Source: Archangium sp. (lineage in GTDB: Bacteria > Myxococcota > Myxococcia > Myxococcales > Myxococcaceae). Taken from it: a DNA stretch of 15,462 bases. The notes under the pieces were generated by a model. That model was not told the origin of the DNA and did no database searches. It worked only from the letters and a program-made list of their open reading frames with translations. Below are positions 6,317 to 13,721 of the stretch, piece by piece. The translations under genes and the position numbers were made by a program. The stretch's first letter is position 1. The number at the start of each line of letters is the position of its first letter. The stretch is taken from NCBI GenBank assembly GCA_016793585.1, contig JAEUJR010000986.1, forward strand, positions 1 to 15,462, in the 5' to 3' direction.

Positions 6317-9300
6317 CGCACTCGCCTCCAGCCCTGCACGCGGCCGCCCTGACCCGTCTGAATCGGGGCGTTGGAGCCGACGCCACCACGCGTGGTCGCG
6401 TAGTAGATGCGGCCGTTCACCACGACGAGGTCGCTGAGGGCGCCCACGTCCTGGAGCCGAACGACCGAGCGGAACTGCGACGGGTTCGCCGGGTCCTGCA
6501 GCACGTTGCGCGGGCTGCCGGTGATGGGGTCGAACGCATAGAGGTACGAGTCGCCGAACTGCGCGCAGGTACCACCCGCGGGCGGCACGAACGTCGGCAC
6601 GACGACGGCGCCCGAGACCACCGCAGGCTCGCCCGTGACCTTCTCACCCGGGTCGAACGCGTAGGCCCACAGCATCTCCGAGTCGTGGCTGGCGCTCGGC
6701 GTGAGGAAGCCGCGGTCGTGAATCGCGAAGAAGAAGTTCTGCTCGGTCGCGTTGTTGAGGTTGTTCGCGTCGCCAGTGCCGATGAAGAGGTCGGGGCGCG
6801 CGTTGATGCTCGAGCTGTCGGAGATCGCCGCGAGACGGGGCCGGTTGTAGAAGCTGGGGTTCACGGCGTACGCGGAGCACGCCCCGCCTCCCGAGCCGAG
6901 CGGCATGCGGCAGCTGTTCGGCCACGTCTGGGCGCCGGTCGTCTTGTTGATCTTCCAGATGGGCGCCTTCTGGCCGTCGACGCGGGTCGAGTCGTGGTTG
7001 TCGTACGGGTCGAACCACTCGCGCGGGCGCCAGTCGCTGCGCGGGTCGTTCGTGGGCCGCGTGCGCATGGCGTACAGCTTGCCGGTGCGGTCGAGCGTGC
7101 AGCTCGCGCCCGGCGACGTCGCGCCGTCACAGCCTGCCGTGCTGCCGAGGTACACCGAGTCGGTGTCGGTCTTGTTCTCACGGCGCCAGATGGCAGGGCG
7201 GCCGGCCATCGAGGGGCACATTCGGCCGTTGCAGCCGCTGGCGATGACGTTGTCGAACTTCACGTAGTCGTTCGAGCCACCGCCGACGTACGGGCGACCG
7301 GTCTTTGCGTCGACGACGTAGATGCTGTCGCCTTCGCCCGAGCTGCTGTTCTGGGCCTGGCCACCACCGAAGAAGGCGACCCATCGCTTCTCGTTGTTGG
7401 CCTCGACACGACCGAAGATGGGGGGCGCGTAGGTCAGGCCGAAGTCGTCGCCCGAGAAGTTGTAGTCCTGGCTGTCGTCGAACTTCCACAGGAAGGTCGG
7501 CCGGCTGCCATCGTTCTTGAGCTCGACCGCGGTGTACGCCTCGCCGCCCTGGCGCAGCGCGATGATGGCCACTGCGCGCCAATCGTTCCACGCGCAGTTC
7601 GCGGCGTTGGTGCCCGACGACGGCCAGCACACCTCGGAGACCGCCGTGGTGCCATCGACGATGGGCAGCGCGCGGCGGCGAGCCGTCGGCAGCAGCGAGA
7701 GCGATTCACGACCCGGCACGATGCCCCACGCCTCCGAGCCATCTCCGACGCCGCCGTCGTTGCGGTCCGAGATGCCGCGCCACAGGCCGTCGTTGCCACC
7801 GATGAGAATGCGCGTCGGCCGGTTCAGCACGCGGCCGCGGTAGCCACCATCAGGCGAGCTGTCGTCGAATGACGTGCGGGCGTTCTCGCCGATTTCACCG
7901 CCGTAGCTGGCGGCGAACGGCGACTTGCCGACCGCGACGGGCGACGAGAACACCATGGCGCCCACGCGGGTGCGCCGGGGAATCGCGATGGGGGTGAAGT
8001 TCTCGCTCAGCGAGTCGTTGCGGGCGAACGCCACCGACGCAGCGCCTTCGTTCGGGTAGGTGCCGATGCTGTCGATGTAGCTGGTGAGCACGCTGTTCCC
8101 CGGCACGAAGTTCTGCGCCGACATGCCGCCGTCGAAGGGCATGAACGCGACCAGGTTGCGAGACGCCGGGTTCATCGCGTCGAGAATCGCGCGGTGGTCC
8201 CAGGCCTGCGTGAGCGAGCCGCCACCCACGGGCAGGTCGTACGCCAGGACGTTGCCCTTCCACTCGGGGCTACCACCACCGTCTGGAGCGCCACGCTCGA
8301 AGAACGCGTGGTACAGGCGCGTGCCATCGCTGGTGAGCGTCGGGCGGCTGCGGCTGTAGGCACCGCCGGTGATGTTGTTGAAGATGAGCGCGAGTGCCGA
8401 CTCGAGCTGGCCCTGGCTGGCCGCGTTGAGCGCGGTGCCGTTGGTGTCGTCGAAGGCCACGCCAGCGTCGGTGATGGCGAGCGCCGAACCACCGGTGCGC
8501 GCGATGATGTCGAGGTCGGTCGGGCCGCCGTCGGAGGCGCCAAGGCCGGCGCCGAAGCCGATGACGAACGTCTTGACGTCCTTCGTGCGTGCGCCTGCCG
8601 TGAAGCCCGCACCACCCGTGGGGTTCGGGTTGCGCAGCTCACCGACGGCGTCGCGAATGTTGGTCTGCGTGTAGTTCGCGGGCGTGTCTTCGAGGCCGTC
8701 GCTGACGAGCAGCACGTAGTACTCGCGGCAGAGGTAGTCGGGGTCGTTCGCGAGCTCGGTCTGCAGGTACTGCTTTGCGTTCACGAGGCTGCCGACGAGC
8801 GGCGTGAAGTCATAGCGGTTGCCGGTGATGGCGGTGTTCTGACACGTGCTGCCGCCACAGAGGCGAGCACCAACACCGAGGCCCGTCTCGGCCATGCACA
8901 AACCACCCTTGAGCGGCGTGGTGAGGCCTGCGTCAGCTTCGGGCAGCACGCAGCGGCTCAGCGCCTGACGAACGGCCGCGAGGTTGTTGCTCGCGATGGG
9001 CACGAACGTCTGGGCGGCGCCGCCGTCGACGACGCTCAGCCCGTACGTCTTGAACGGGCCACGCGTGCTCTGGGTGTTGGCCGTGGTCGAACCCGAAGGC
9101 GCCATCGACGGGAAGCCGTCGGAGTTGGCGATGGCCGGCTGGTACCAGTCGGCGCGAACGCGAATCTCTTCCGAGATGACTCCGCCGACAGGGCGGCAGA
9201 AGTCTGCCGGGCCTGCGTCACGAACACCGCTCGAGATGAACGTGTTGTAGTTGATGGTCGCGTTGTTGTTGAGCCCGTAGGTGCTCGGGTTAGGCATCAC

Positions 9301-12066
9301 CGTCTCGCCACCGTCGCGGTCAGGCACGAGGCAGCGCGGGGTCGTGCCGTACGTCTGGTACGTGGTGCTGAACTGGTTGGCGGGCGCCGTGTAGCTGAGA
9401 CGGCCGGCCTGGAACGCGCTGTTGGCGTTGTTGCGCCAACGCAGCAGGCACTTCTTGCCGCCGTTGCAGTTCGACACGAACGGGTGAGCCGAGTTCACCG
9501 TCGCGCTGATTTCGGTCGGGCAGGTGGCAGCATACGCGGAGTACTGTGAACCGCTCTGGCTGCAATAGTTTGGCAGCGCCGTGGCAGGGTTGTATTCCAG
9601 CGAGCCGAGGTACTCACCGCCCTTCGTCTGCCACGAATAGTTGTACACGGGCGCCGTGGTCCCTGTGTAGGGATAGCGCTTGGCGTAGTAGCGGCAGTAC
9701 GGGTACGGGTCTTCGTAGTAATACGTCCACGCCTGAACGCGGTAATTACATGTCGGGCACATCGCGGTACACGCCGGGTTGTCACGATTGTAGACGGCGC
9801 GGTCCAGGGTGCACCGCTGCTGGGTGAACGACCACTGCTGGCGCTGGTAACGGCAAATGCCGTAGTACGGCGCGCGGTAGGTGTACCTGTTGTAGTCGTA
9901 CCGGCAGTTGTTCTGCGCCCAATACGTGTCACTGGTGCAGGGCACGGCGCCGCACATCGGCGTCGCGTTGGTGAGGGGGCACGACTCCGCCGGGGTGCAC
10001 GTGACGCCGCCGACCGAGCCCGACGTCAGCGTCTTGCTGCCACCCGCTGGCACGTCGCAGGCGGCGCCCGTCGAGTACTGGAGCGGCGTGGGGCCCGGAA
10101 CCACCGTGTAGCCCGGAACGGTGAGCGAGCCCTGCAGGCGGAACACGTCTGCGGGGCGGGTGCCGCCGTCCATCGGCGAGGAGGTGACCGTCGCGATGTC
10201 TTTGCAGGGGTTGCTGGCCGAACAGCCGTACGTTCCGGAGGTCGTGGGGTTGGGGGTCACCGCCGGGCAGCTGGCTTGATAGCTGCCGAGTGAGATGTCG
10301 ACCGTGCCGCCAGAGGTCGGGCCGGTGCGCGTCTCGAGCGGGCCCGCCAGGGTGTCGTTGTAGGCGGTGCGGGTGCTGTCCGTCGCGGCCGCTCCGTTCA
10401 AGAGGGTGCACGGCGTGGAGGCGCTGCAACCCGAGATGACGGGCGTCGCATAGCTGCCGCCGAACGACGCGCCCTGGTAGTTGGTCTGGTTCAGCGCCGA
10501 GCAGCTGGCGCCCGACCCGCGGTTGAAGACGTAGTTGTCGTTCGTGCCGGGCGTATACGTGTACGTCAGGGTCGACGAGCCCGTGCACGTGTTGCAGGTG
10601 CTGGTGAGGGCGGTTCCCGGAATCTGATACAGGGTCGCGGGCGGAGCGCCGACGATGGTGCCGGCCGTCGGGGTGGAGCCAAACCCCTGAGCGACGACTC
10701 GGCAGCCCTGCTCGAGGCCGGTCTCGGGGCTCGAGCAGTTGAGCGCGGTCGCCGTCCCGAACACTGCGTTCAGCGGACCACTCGGAACGAAGTACTCGTC
10801 TCCAACGGCGGCCGTACCACCATCAGGGCGCGTGCAGACCCCTCCACCGAAGGGGTTGTAGAGGAAGTCGTTGTTGGTGGGGCCCGACTGGCGCGTGTAG
10901 GTGCGCATACCGGTGAGGGTCATCGCCGGAGCCGTCACACCAAACGCGCCGCCGCCGTAGACCTGAAGCGTCGTGCCGGCGTCGTCGGTGGCCGTGGGCG
11001 CCAGGGCGTCGCGCTCGAGGCGGCAGGGGTTGGTGGCGGTGCACGACATGGGCGCGCCGACGCCAGCGCTGATGTCGGTCGCGCGAATCGAGGTGGCGTT
11101 CCACGCGGGCGTCTGCACGACGGCGGTGTTGCGCGCGTTGCTGGGGTCACCAGCAGTGGCAGACCGCGCGGGGTACGTGTTGTCGTTGCCGCCCGCCGAA
11201 CCCACGAAGTCGATGGTCGCGGGGCACGTCGTGGTTCCCCTCGCCATGCGCACCCAGATGTTCGAGTTGCCCAGGGTGCCGCCGCGGAAGATGTTCTCAG
11301 AGACGCCGCGGGTGAGCGTGCGGCCCGACGTATCGGCGGCGGTGCAGACCGTCATGTCACCGACCAGACCAGAGCCGGGCGTGGCGATGCTGGTACCGGT
11401 AGCCACGGTCGCACCGAGATCGCGGTTGTAGGCACAGTTGATGGGCGCGCCGGGCGTGGGGGCGTTCTCGGTGTACGGGTACGTGTGCAGCGCGGTCAGC
11501 GCGGGGGTCGAGACGCAGTTCGCCGCCGTGAACTCCGTGGGCACTCCGCTGGTGAGGCCGGTCGTCGAGCTGGTGAAGTTGGTGACGACGCCCGGCCGCT
11601 GGAGCACGTCGTAGATGCACCGCATCGAGCCGGTGCCGAGGTAGCGCGTGCGGTACTGGTAGTAGCCCGCGAGGCCGAGCTGAACGCTGTCGGAGTAGGT
11701 CGGGAGCAGGTTGTAGAGAACGCGCTTTCCGACGCAGAAGCGGTTGTGACAGGTCGCCGAGTTGTCGCCACCGTCTGGCAGAATCCAGTCGTCGAGGAAG
11801 TACTCGCTGCTGGAGCGCGGGCCGCCGTCGGGCAGCACCGGGTCGGGCGCCATGATGTAGCTGGGCGACTGCTGGGTCTGCGGCAGGTCGCGCATCGAGT
11901 TCGACGTGTCGAAGATGATGAAGACCTTCGGAGGAATCGACGCGCCAAGACCGGGAATGCCGCTGAAGTCCTGCTGAGCGAAGGCCGGGCCCGCGACGAG
12001 CGAGTTGATCAGCACTGCGATGAGCAGCGTGCGCGGCAGAACGTTTCGGCTGGTGGTAGGCGTCAT
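6313..12066 (-). CDS. pilY1: PilY1-type pilus tip adhesin with an unusually large insert in the VWA domain
   Basis: The protein is about 1917 residues from the ATG at 12066, chosen because it begins a clean signal peptide (hydrophobic core, cleavage after GPAFA30). The frame is open 135 nt further upstream, and no strong Shine-Dalgarno site precedes the chosen start. An N-terminal von Willebrand A core begins with VFIIFDTSNSM (MIDAS DTSNS, 53-57). Its later parts appear only around TTPLKGGL (1049-1056) and VLLVSDGLEDT (about 1118-1127). Between them lie Cys-containing repeats (CTATNPC 342-348, CSASTPC 547-553, CSASNPC 615-621) and a Tyr/Cys/Arg-rich block (721-800). The C-terminal third, with IGGNDGLWRG (1422-1431) and a following D-R-N-D-G-G-V-G-D loop (1434-1442), matches the PilY1 beta-propeller domain. 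PilY1 caps the pilus with the minor pilins, promotes assembly and mediates adhesion. The downstream genes all overlap it in turn. It is longer than Pseudomonas PilY1 (about 1160 residues). Confidence 0.93.
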   Translation of the reverse strand: MTPTTSRNVLPRTLLIAVLINSLVAGPAFAQQDFSGIPGLGASIPPKVFIIFDTSNSMRDLPQTQQSPSYIMAPDPVLPDGGPRSSSEYFLDDWILPDGGDNSATCHNRFCVGKRVLYNLLPTYSDSVQLGLAGYYQYRTRYLGTGSMRCIYDVLQRPGVVTNFTSSTTGLTSGVPTEFTAANCVSTPALTALHTYPYTENAPTPGAPINCAYNRDLGATVATGTSIATPGSGLVGDMTVCTAADTSGRTLTRGVSENIFRGGTLGNSNIWVRMARGTTTCPATIDFVGSAGGNDNTYPARSATAGDPSNARNTAVVQTPAWNATSIRATDISAGVGAPMSCTATNPCRLERDALAPTATDDAGTTLQVYGGGAFGVTAPAMTLTGMRTYTRQSGPTNNDFLYNPFGGGVCTRPDGGTAAVGDEYFVPSGPLNAVFGTATALNCSSPETGLEQGCRVVAQGFGSTPTAGTIVGAPPATLYQIPGTALTSTCNTCTGSSTLTYTYTPGTNDNYVFNRGSGASCSALNQTNYQGASFGGSYATPVISGCSASTPCTLLNGAAATDSTRTAYNDTLAGPLETRTGPTSGGTVDISLGSYQASCPAVTPNPTTSGTYGCSASNPCKDIATVTSSPMDGGTRPADVFRLQGSLTVPGYTVVPGPTPLQYSTGAACDVPAGGSKTLTSGSVGGVTCTPAESCPLTNATPMCGAVPCTSDTYWAQNNCRYDYNRYTYRAPYYGICRYQRQQWSFTQQRCTLDRAVYNRDNPACTAMCPTCNYRVQAWTYYYEDPYPYCRYYAKRYPYTGTTAPVYNYSWQTKGGEYLGSLEYNPATALPNYCSQSGSQYSAYAATCPTEISATVNSAHPFVSNCNGGKKCLLRWRNNANSAFQAGRLSYTAPANQFSTTYQTYGTTPRCLVPDRDGGETVMPNPSTYGLNNNATINYNTFISSGVRDAGPADFCRPVGGVISEEIRVRADWYQPAIANSDGFPSMAPSGSTTANTQSTRGPFKTYGLSVVDGGAAQTFVPIASNNLAAVRQALSRCVLPEADAGLTTPLKGGLCMAETGLGVGARLCGGSTCQNTAITGNRYDFTPLVGSLVNAKQYLQTELANDPDYLCREYYVLLVSDGLEDTPANYTQTNIRDAVGELRNPNPTGGAGFTAGARTKDVKTFVIGFGAGLGASDGGPTDLDIIARTGGSALAITDAGVAFDDTNGTALNAASQGQLESALALIFNNITGGAYSRSRPTLTSDGTRLYHAFFERGAPDGGGSPEWKGNVLAYDLPVGGGSLTQAWDHRAILDAMNPASRNLVAFMPFDGGMSAQNFVPGNSVLTSYIDSIGTYPNEGAASVAFARNDSLSENFTPIAIPRRTRVGAMVFSSPVAVGKSPFAASYGGEIGENARTSFDDSSPDGGYRGRVLNRPTRILIGGNDGLWRGISDRNDGGVGDGSEAWGIVPGRESLSLLPTARRRALPIVDGTTAVSEVCWPSSGTNAANCAWNDWRAVAIIALRQGGEAYTAVELKNDGSRPTFLWKFDDSQDYNFSGDDFGLTYAPPIFGRVEANNEKRWVAFFGGGQAQNSSSGEGDSIYVVDAKTGRPYVGGGSNDYVKFDNVIASGCNGRMCPSMAGRPAIWRRENKTDTDSVYLGSTAGCDGATSPGASCTLDRTGKLYAMRTRPTNDPRSDWRPREWFDPYDNHDSTRVDGQKAPIWKINKTTGAQTWPNSCRMPLGSGGGACSAYAVNPSFYNRPRLAAISDSSSINARPDLFIGTGDANNLNNATEQNFFFAIHDRGFLTPSASHDSEMLWAYAFDPGEKVTGEPAVVSGAVVVPTFVPPAGGTCAQFGDSYLYAFDPITGSPRNVLQDPANPSQFRSVVRLQDVGALSDLVVVNGRIYYATTRGGVGSNAPIQTGQGGRVQGWRRVR

Positions 12067-12187
12067 GCAGAACCCGTCGCTGAAGAGAAGGAGGCGAGAA
12101 AGCGCAGCAAGCGGTGAGCCTCCGTGAAGCACTAGAAAAACACGAGCTTGAAGAAGCGCCAGGAAACGACCTCGCACGATCATCAGA

Positions 12188-12210
12188 GTGCAAGCCTGCA
12201 CAAAGTGCAG
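12188..12210. repeat. Cluster of GTGCA half-sites in the pilY1 divergent intergenic region
   Basis: The 204 nt between pilY1 and the divergent gene at 12271 hold GTGCA-AGCC-TGCAC-AAA-GTGCA. CTGCAC-AAA-GTGCAG (12196-12210) is a perfect 6-bp inverted repeat, and the adjoining GTGCA (12188-12192) forms a second, overlapping inverted repeat with the middle half-site. Position between two divergent genes suggests an operator, but no regulator family can be named. I saw no convincing -35/-10 or sigma54 promoter in this intergenic stretch. Confidence 0.35.
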
Positions 12211-12259
12211 AGCGAGGTGCGAACGAGTAGGAGCCGCTCAGCCGAGCGCGTACACGCGT

Positions 12260-12264
12260 GGAGG
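12260..12264 (+). promoter_or_regulatory. Ribosome binding site GGAGG for the gene at 12271
   Basis: GGAGG ends 6 nt before the ATG at 12271, ideal spacing, which supports both the reality and the start of this short gene. Confidence 0.65.
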
Positions 12265-12270
12265 TAGGAG

Positions 12271-12825
12271 ATGGACAAGAAGATCGCAGCCGCAGCCGTG
12301 GTGGCCGTCGCAGCCGTGATGGGACTGATCGTCTTTCGCAAGCAGCCCCCGCCCACCGAAGCGGTGATGCAGGTGCCGCGTGGGCCCGCACCATCGATGC
12401 GCTTCTCGTTCGGCAAAGAGCCCAACGCCGAGCTGCTGCGCCTCGGGGTCGACGAGACGCTCGACCTGCGCGTGACGCTGGGCGCGCCGGCGTTCATCTA
12501 CGTGCTCGACAGCCATGAGGCCTCGGCGCCGACGCTCATCTGGGAGCCGGGGGCCAACGACCCGGCCTTCGAGCCCGGCGAGTACGCGTCAGAAGGCGTC
12601 ACCCTCGTCGGCGATGGAACACACGAGCTGCTGGCGGTGGCGTCTCCTGGTCGCATGAACGAGCTGCGCTCGGCGCAGTCCATCGTTCCCGACGTGCTCC
12701 AGCGCGTGTGCCAGCAGTGCTCGTTTCAGCGGCTGACGGTTCAGAAGCTCGCCGGGAAGGTGACGGCCGCGGTCATTCCCCCCGAGAACCCCGAGCCGCC
12801 ACCCGCGCCCATTCGGGGAAACTGA
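12271..12825 (+). CDS. Membrane-anchored hypothetical protein divergent from pilY1
   Basis: The 184-residue product starts with MDKK and one hydrophobic segment (residues 5-22, AAAAVVAVAAVMGLIVF), an uncleaved N-terminal anchor, so the rest should face the periplasm. Residues about 55-125 contain DETLDLRVTLGAPAFIYVLD followed by charged turns and LLAVASPG. This pattern of a beta-sandwich with an aromatic-hydrophobic strand recalls DUF4384-type domains, but I cannot confirm membership. A CxxC pair lies at 147-150 (RVCQQCS); the residue after it is Ser rather than His, so it is not a c-type haem site. The C-terminus is proline-rich (PPENPEPPPAPIRG). It is transcribed away from pilY1 and converges on the lipoprotein gene at 12827, with one base between the stop codons. 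A pilus-related role is possible by position only. It is a real gene, judged by its codon pattern and ribosome binding site; function unknown. Confidence 0.75.
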   Translation: MDKKIAAAAVVAVAAVMGLIVFRKQPPPTEAVMQVPRGPAPSMRFSFGKEPNAELLRLGVDETLDLRVTLGAPAFIYVLDSHEASAPTLIWEPGANDPAFEPGEYASEGVTLVGDGTHELLAVASPGRMNELRSAQSIVPDVLQRVCQQCSFQRLTVQKLAGKVTAAVIPPENPEPPPAPIRGN

Positions 12826-12826
12826 C

Positions 12827-13579
12827 CTACTGGCAGCTCACGCTCGCGTCGTCCTTCAGCACGCGCACGGTCTGGGTCAGCGTGGTGAACGCCGGCTCGG
12901 TGATGTCCAGCGTCGCGTCGCCGAGCCCGCCGGTGAGCAGCGTCGGCCTGATGATCAACGTGTTCGGGCTGCCACCTTCGAAGAAGAACGGGGTGTCGAG
13001 CTCGAGGTCGGGGCGGCTGGCCTTCGCGTTCAGCTGCAGCATGCCCAGCATCGCCTTGCCGGCCGAGTCGACGGGCACGACGGTGACCATCGCCTCCTGG
13101 TTCGGAGCGAGCGTGAGGTCGGCGAGGTCGACCGAGCTGCCACGCGTGCACGCCTTGCCGTTCGACTGACCGCGGGTGAGCACCTGCGCCTTCGCGTGCA
13201 GCTTCAGCGACGCGCCCTTCTTCGCGGTGACGGTGATGGCGTCGAGCTCTTTCGTGCCTTCACGCGCGCGAAACCGGTACGCCTTCTCTTCGTCGAGTCG
13301 CACGGCGTACTGCGCGAAGCCCAGCGGCAGCACCTGCGCGGCGCCACCCGTCACCTCGAGGTTGAGCTCGGGGTACGAGCGGTCTCCCAGCGGCGCGTGC
13401 TCGAGGCGAATCAACACCGTACGGTTCACCACGAGCGGCGGCGTGAAGTCGTTCGTCTCGACGAAGTTCACCACCTGCGAGAAGTGCACGATGCCCTTGT
13501 CGCCGTTGGCGCCGTCAGCACAGCCCACCAGCACGAGAAACGTCCCCAGCGTCAGCGCCGCTTTTCCCCACGTCGTCAT
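12827..13579 (-). CDS. Hypothetical lipoprotein of beta-rich structure
   Basis: From the ATG at 13579 the product is 250 residues, starting with a lipoprotein signal MTTWGKAALTLGTFLVLVGC (lipobox LVGC, Cys20). The frame is open further upstream to 13708, but the shorter start is preceded by GGGGAG with 6 nt spacing and gives the signal directly. The mature part has no transmembrane segment and reads as alternating short strands (LVVNRTVLIRLEH, AITVTAKKGASLKLHAK, EAMVTVVPVDSAGKAMLGML, NTLIIRPTLL), suggesting two or three immunoglobulin-like beta-sandwich domains. Two cysteines remain after the lipid-modified one (GKACTRG and the penultimate residue). No known family was recognised. It ends one base from the stop of the convergent gene at 12271. 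The D-G-G / D-A-G tripeptides common in the genes to the left are absent. Likely anchored in the outer or inner membrane; role unknown. Confidence 0.8.
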   Translation of the reverse strand: MTTWGKAALTLGTFLVLVGCADGANGDKGIVHFSQVVNFVETNDFTPPLVVNRTVLIRLEHAPLGDRSYPELNLEVTGGAAQVLPLGFAQYAVRLDEEKAYRFRAREGTKELDAITVTAKKGASLKLHAKAQVLTRGQSNGKACTRGSSVDLADLTLAPNQEAMVTVVPVDSAGKAMLGMLQLNAKASRPDLELDTPFFFEGGSPNTLIIRPTLLTGGLGDATLDITEPAFTTLTQTVRVLKDDASVSCQ

Positions 13580-13585
13580 GTCGTT

Positions 13586-13591
13586 CTCCCC
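13586..13591 (-). promoter_or_regulatory. Ribosome binding site GGGGAG for the lipoprotein at 13579
   Basis: GGGGAG lies 6 nt upstream of the ATG at 13579. It supports this start over the upstream alternative, which would put 43 extra residues in front of the signal peptide. Confidence 0.6.
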
Positions 13592-13639
13592 GTTGGCGCG
13601 CCGAAGGGTCCGGCCGTGACGCGCTGGCGAGCGGCCATT

Positions 13640-13655
13640 GGCAAGGTGCAGGCCA
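13640..13655 (-). promoter_or_regulatory. Candidate sigma54 promoter for the lipoprotein gene
   Basis: On the minus strand TGGCCTG-CACC-TTGCC matches the -24/-12 consensus TGGCACG-N4-TTGCW at nearly all key positions, with the required GG-N10-GC spacing (GG at 13654-13653, GC at 13642-13641). The predicted start at about 13629 leaves a leader of about 50 nt before the ATG at 13579. Sigma54 promoters need an enhancer-binding activator, which is not encoded in this window. Confidence 0.5.
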
Positions 13656-13721
13656 GCTCGAAGTCCTCGAATTCGTTCGTGAGGCGCTGAAGAGAACACG
13701 ACGACCATGACCGACGAGCCG

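Noticed and set aside
8194..9549. A 451-codon open frame on the plus strand opposite pilY1
   Set aside because: Composition is Arg/Val/Ala-rich without motifs, and the opposite strand encodes recognisable VWA elements of PilY1. The same applies to 6685-7872 and similar frames.
12145..12185. Possible sigma54 promoters (GG-N10-GC) on either strand between pilY1 and the divergent gene
   Set aside because: Candidates such as AGGAAACGACCTCGC keep only the GG and GC and miss most other consensus positions; chance matches are expected at this base composition.
12067..12201. N-terminal extension of PilY1 to a GTG at 12201
   Set aside because: The extra 45 residues would precede a good signal peptide, and would overlap the inverted repeats in the divergent intergenic region. 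The ATG at 12066 is more plausible.
12708..12724. CQQCS in the 12271 product as a cytochrome c haem site
   Set aside because: The residue after the second Cys is Ser, not His, so the CxxCH haem attachment motif is not present.
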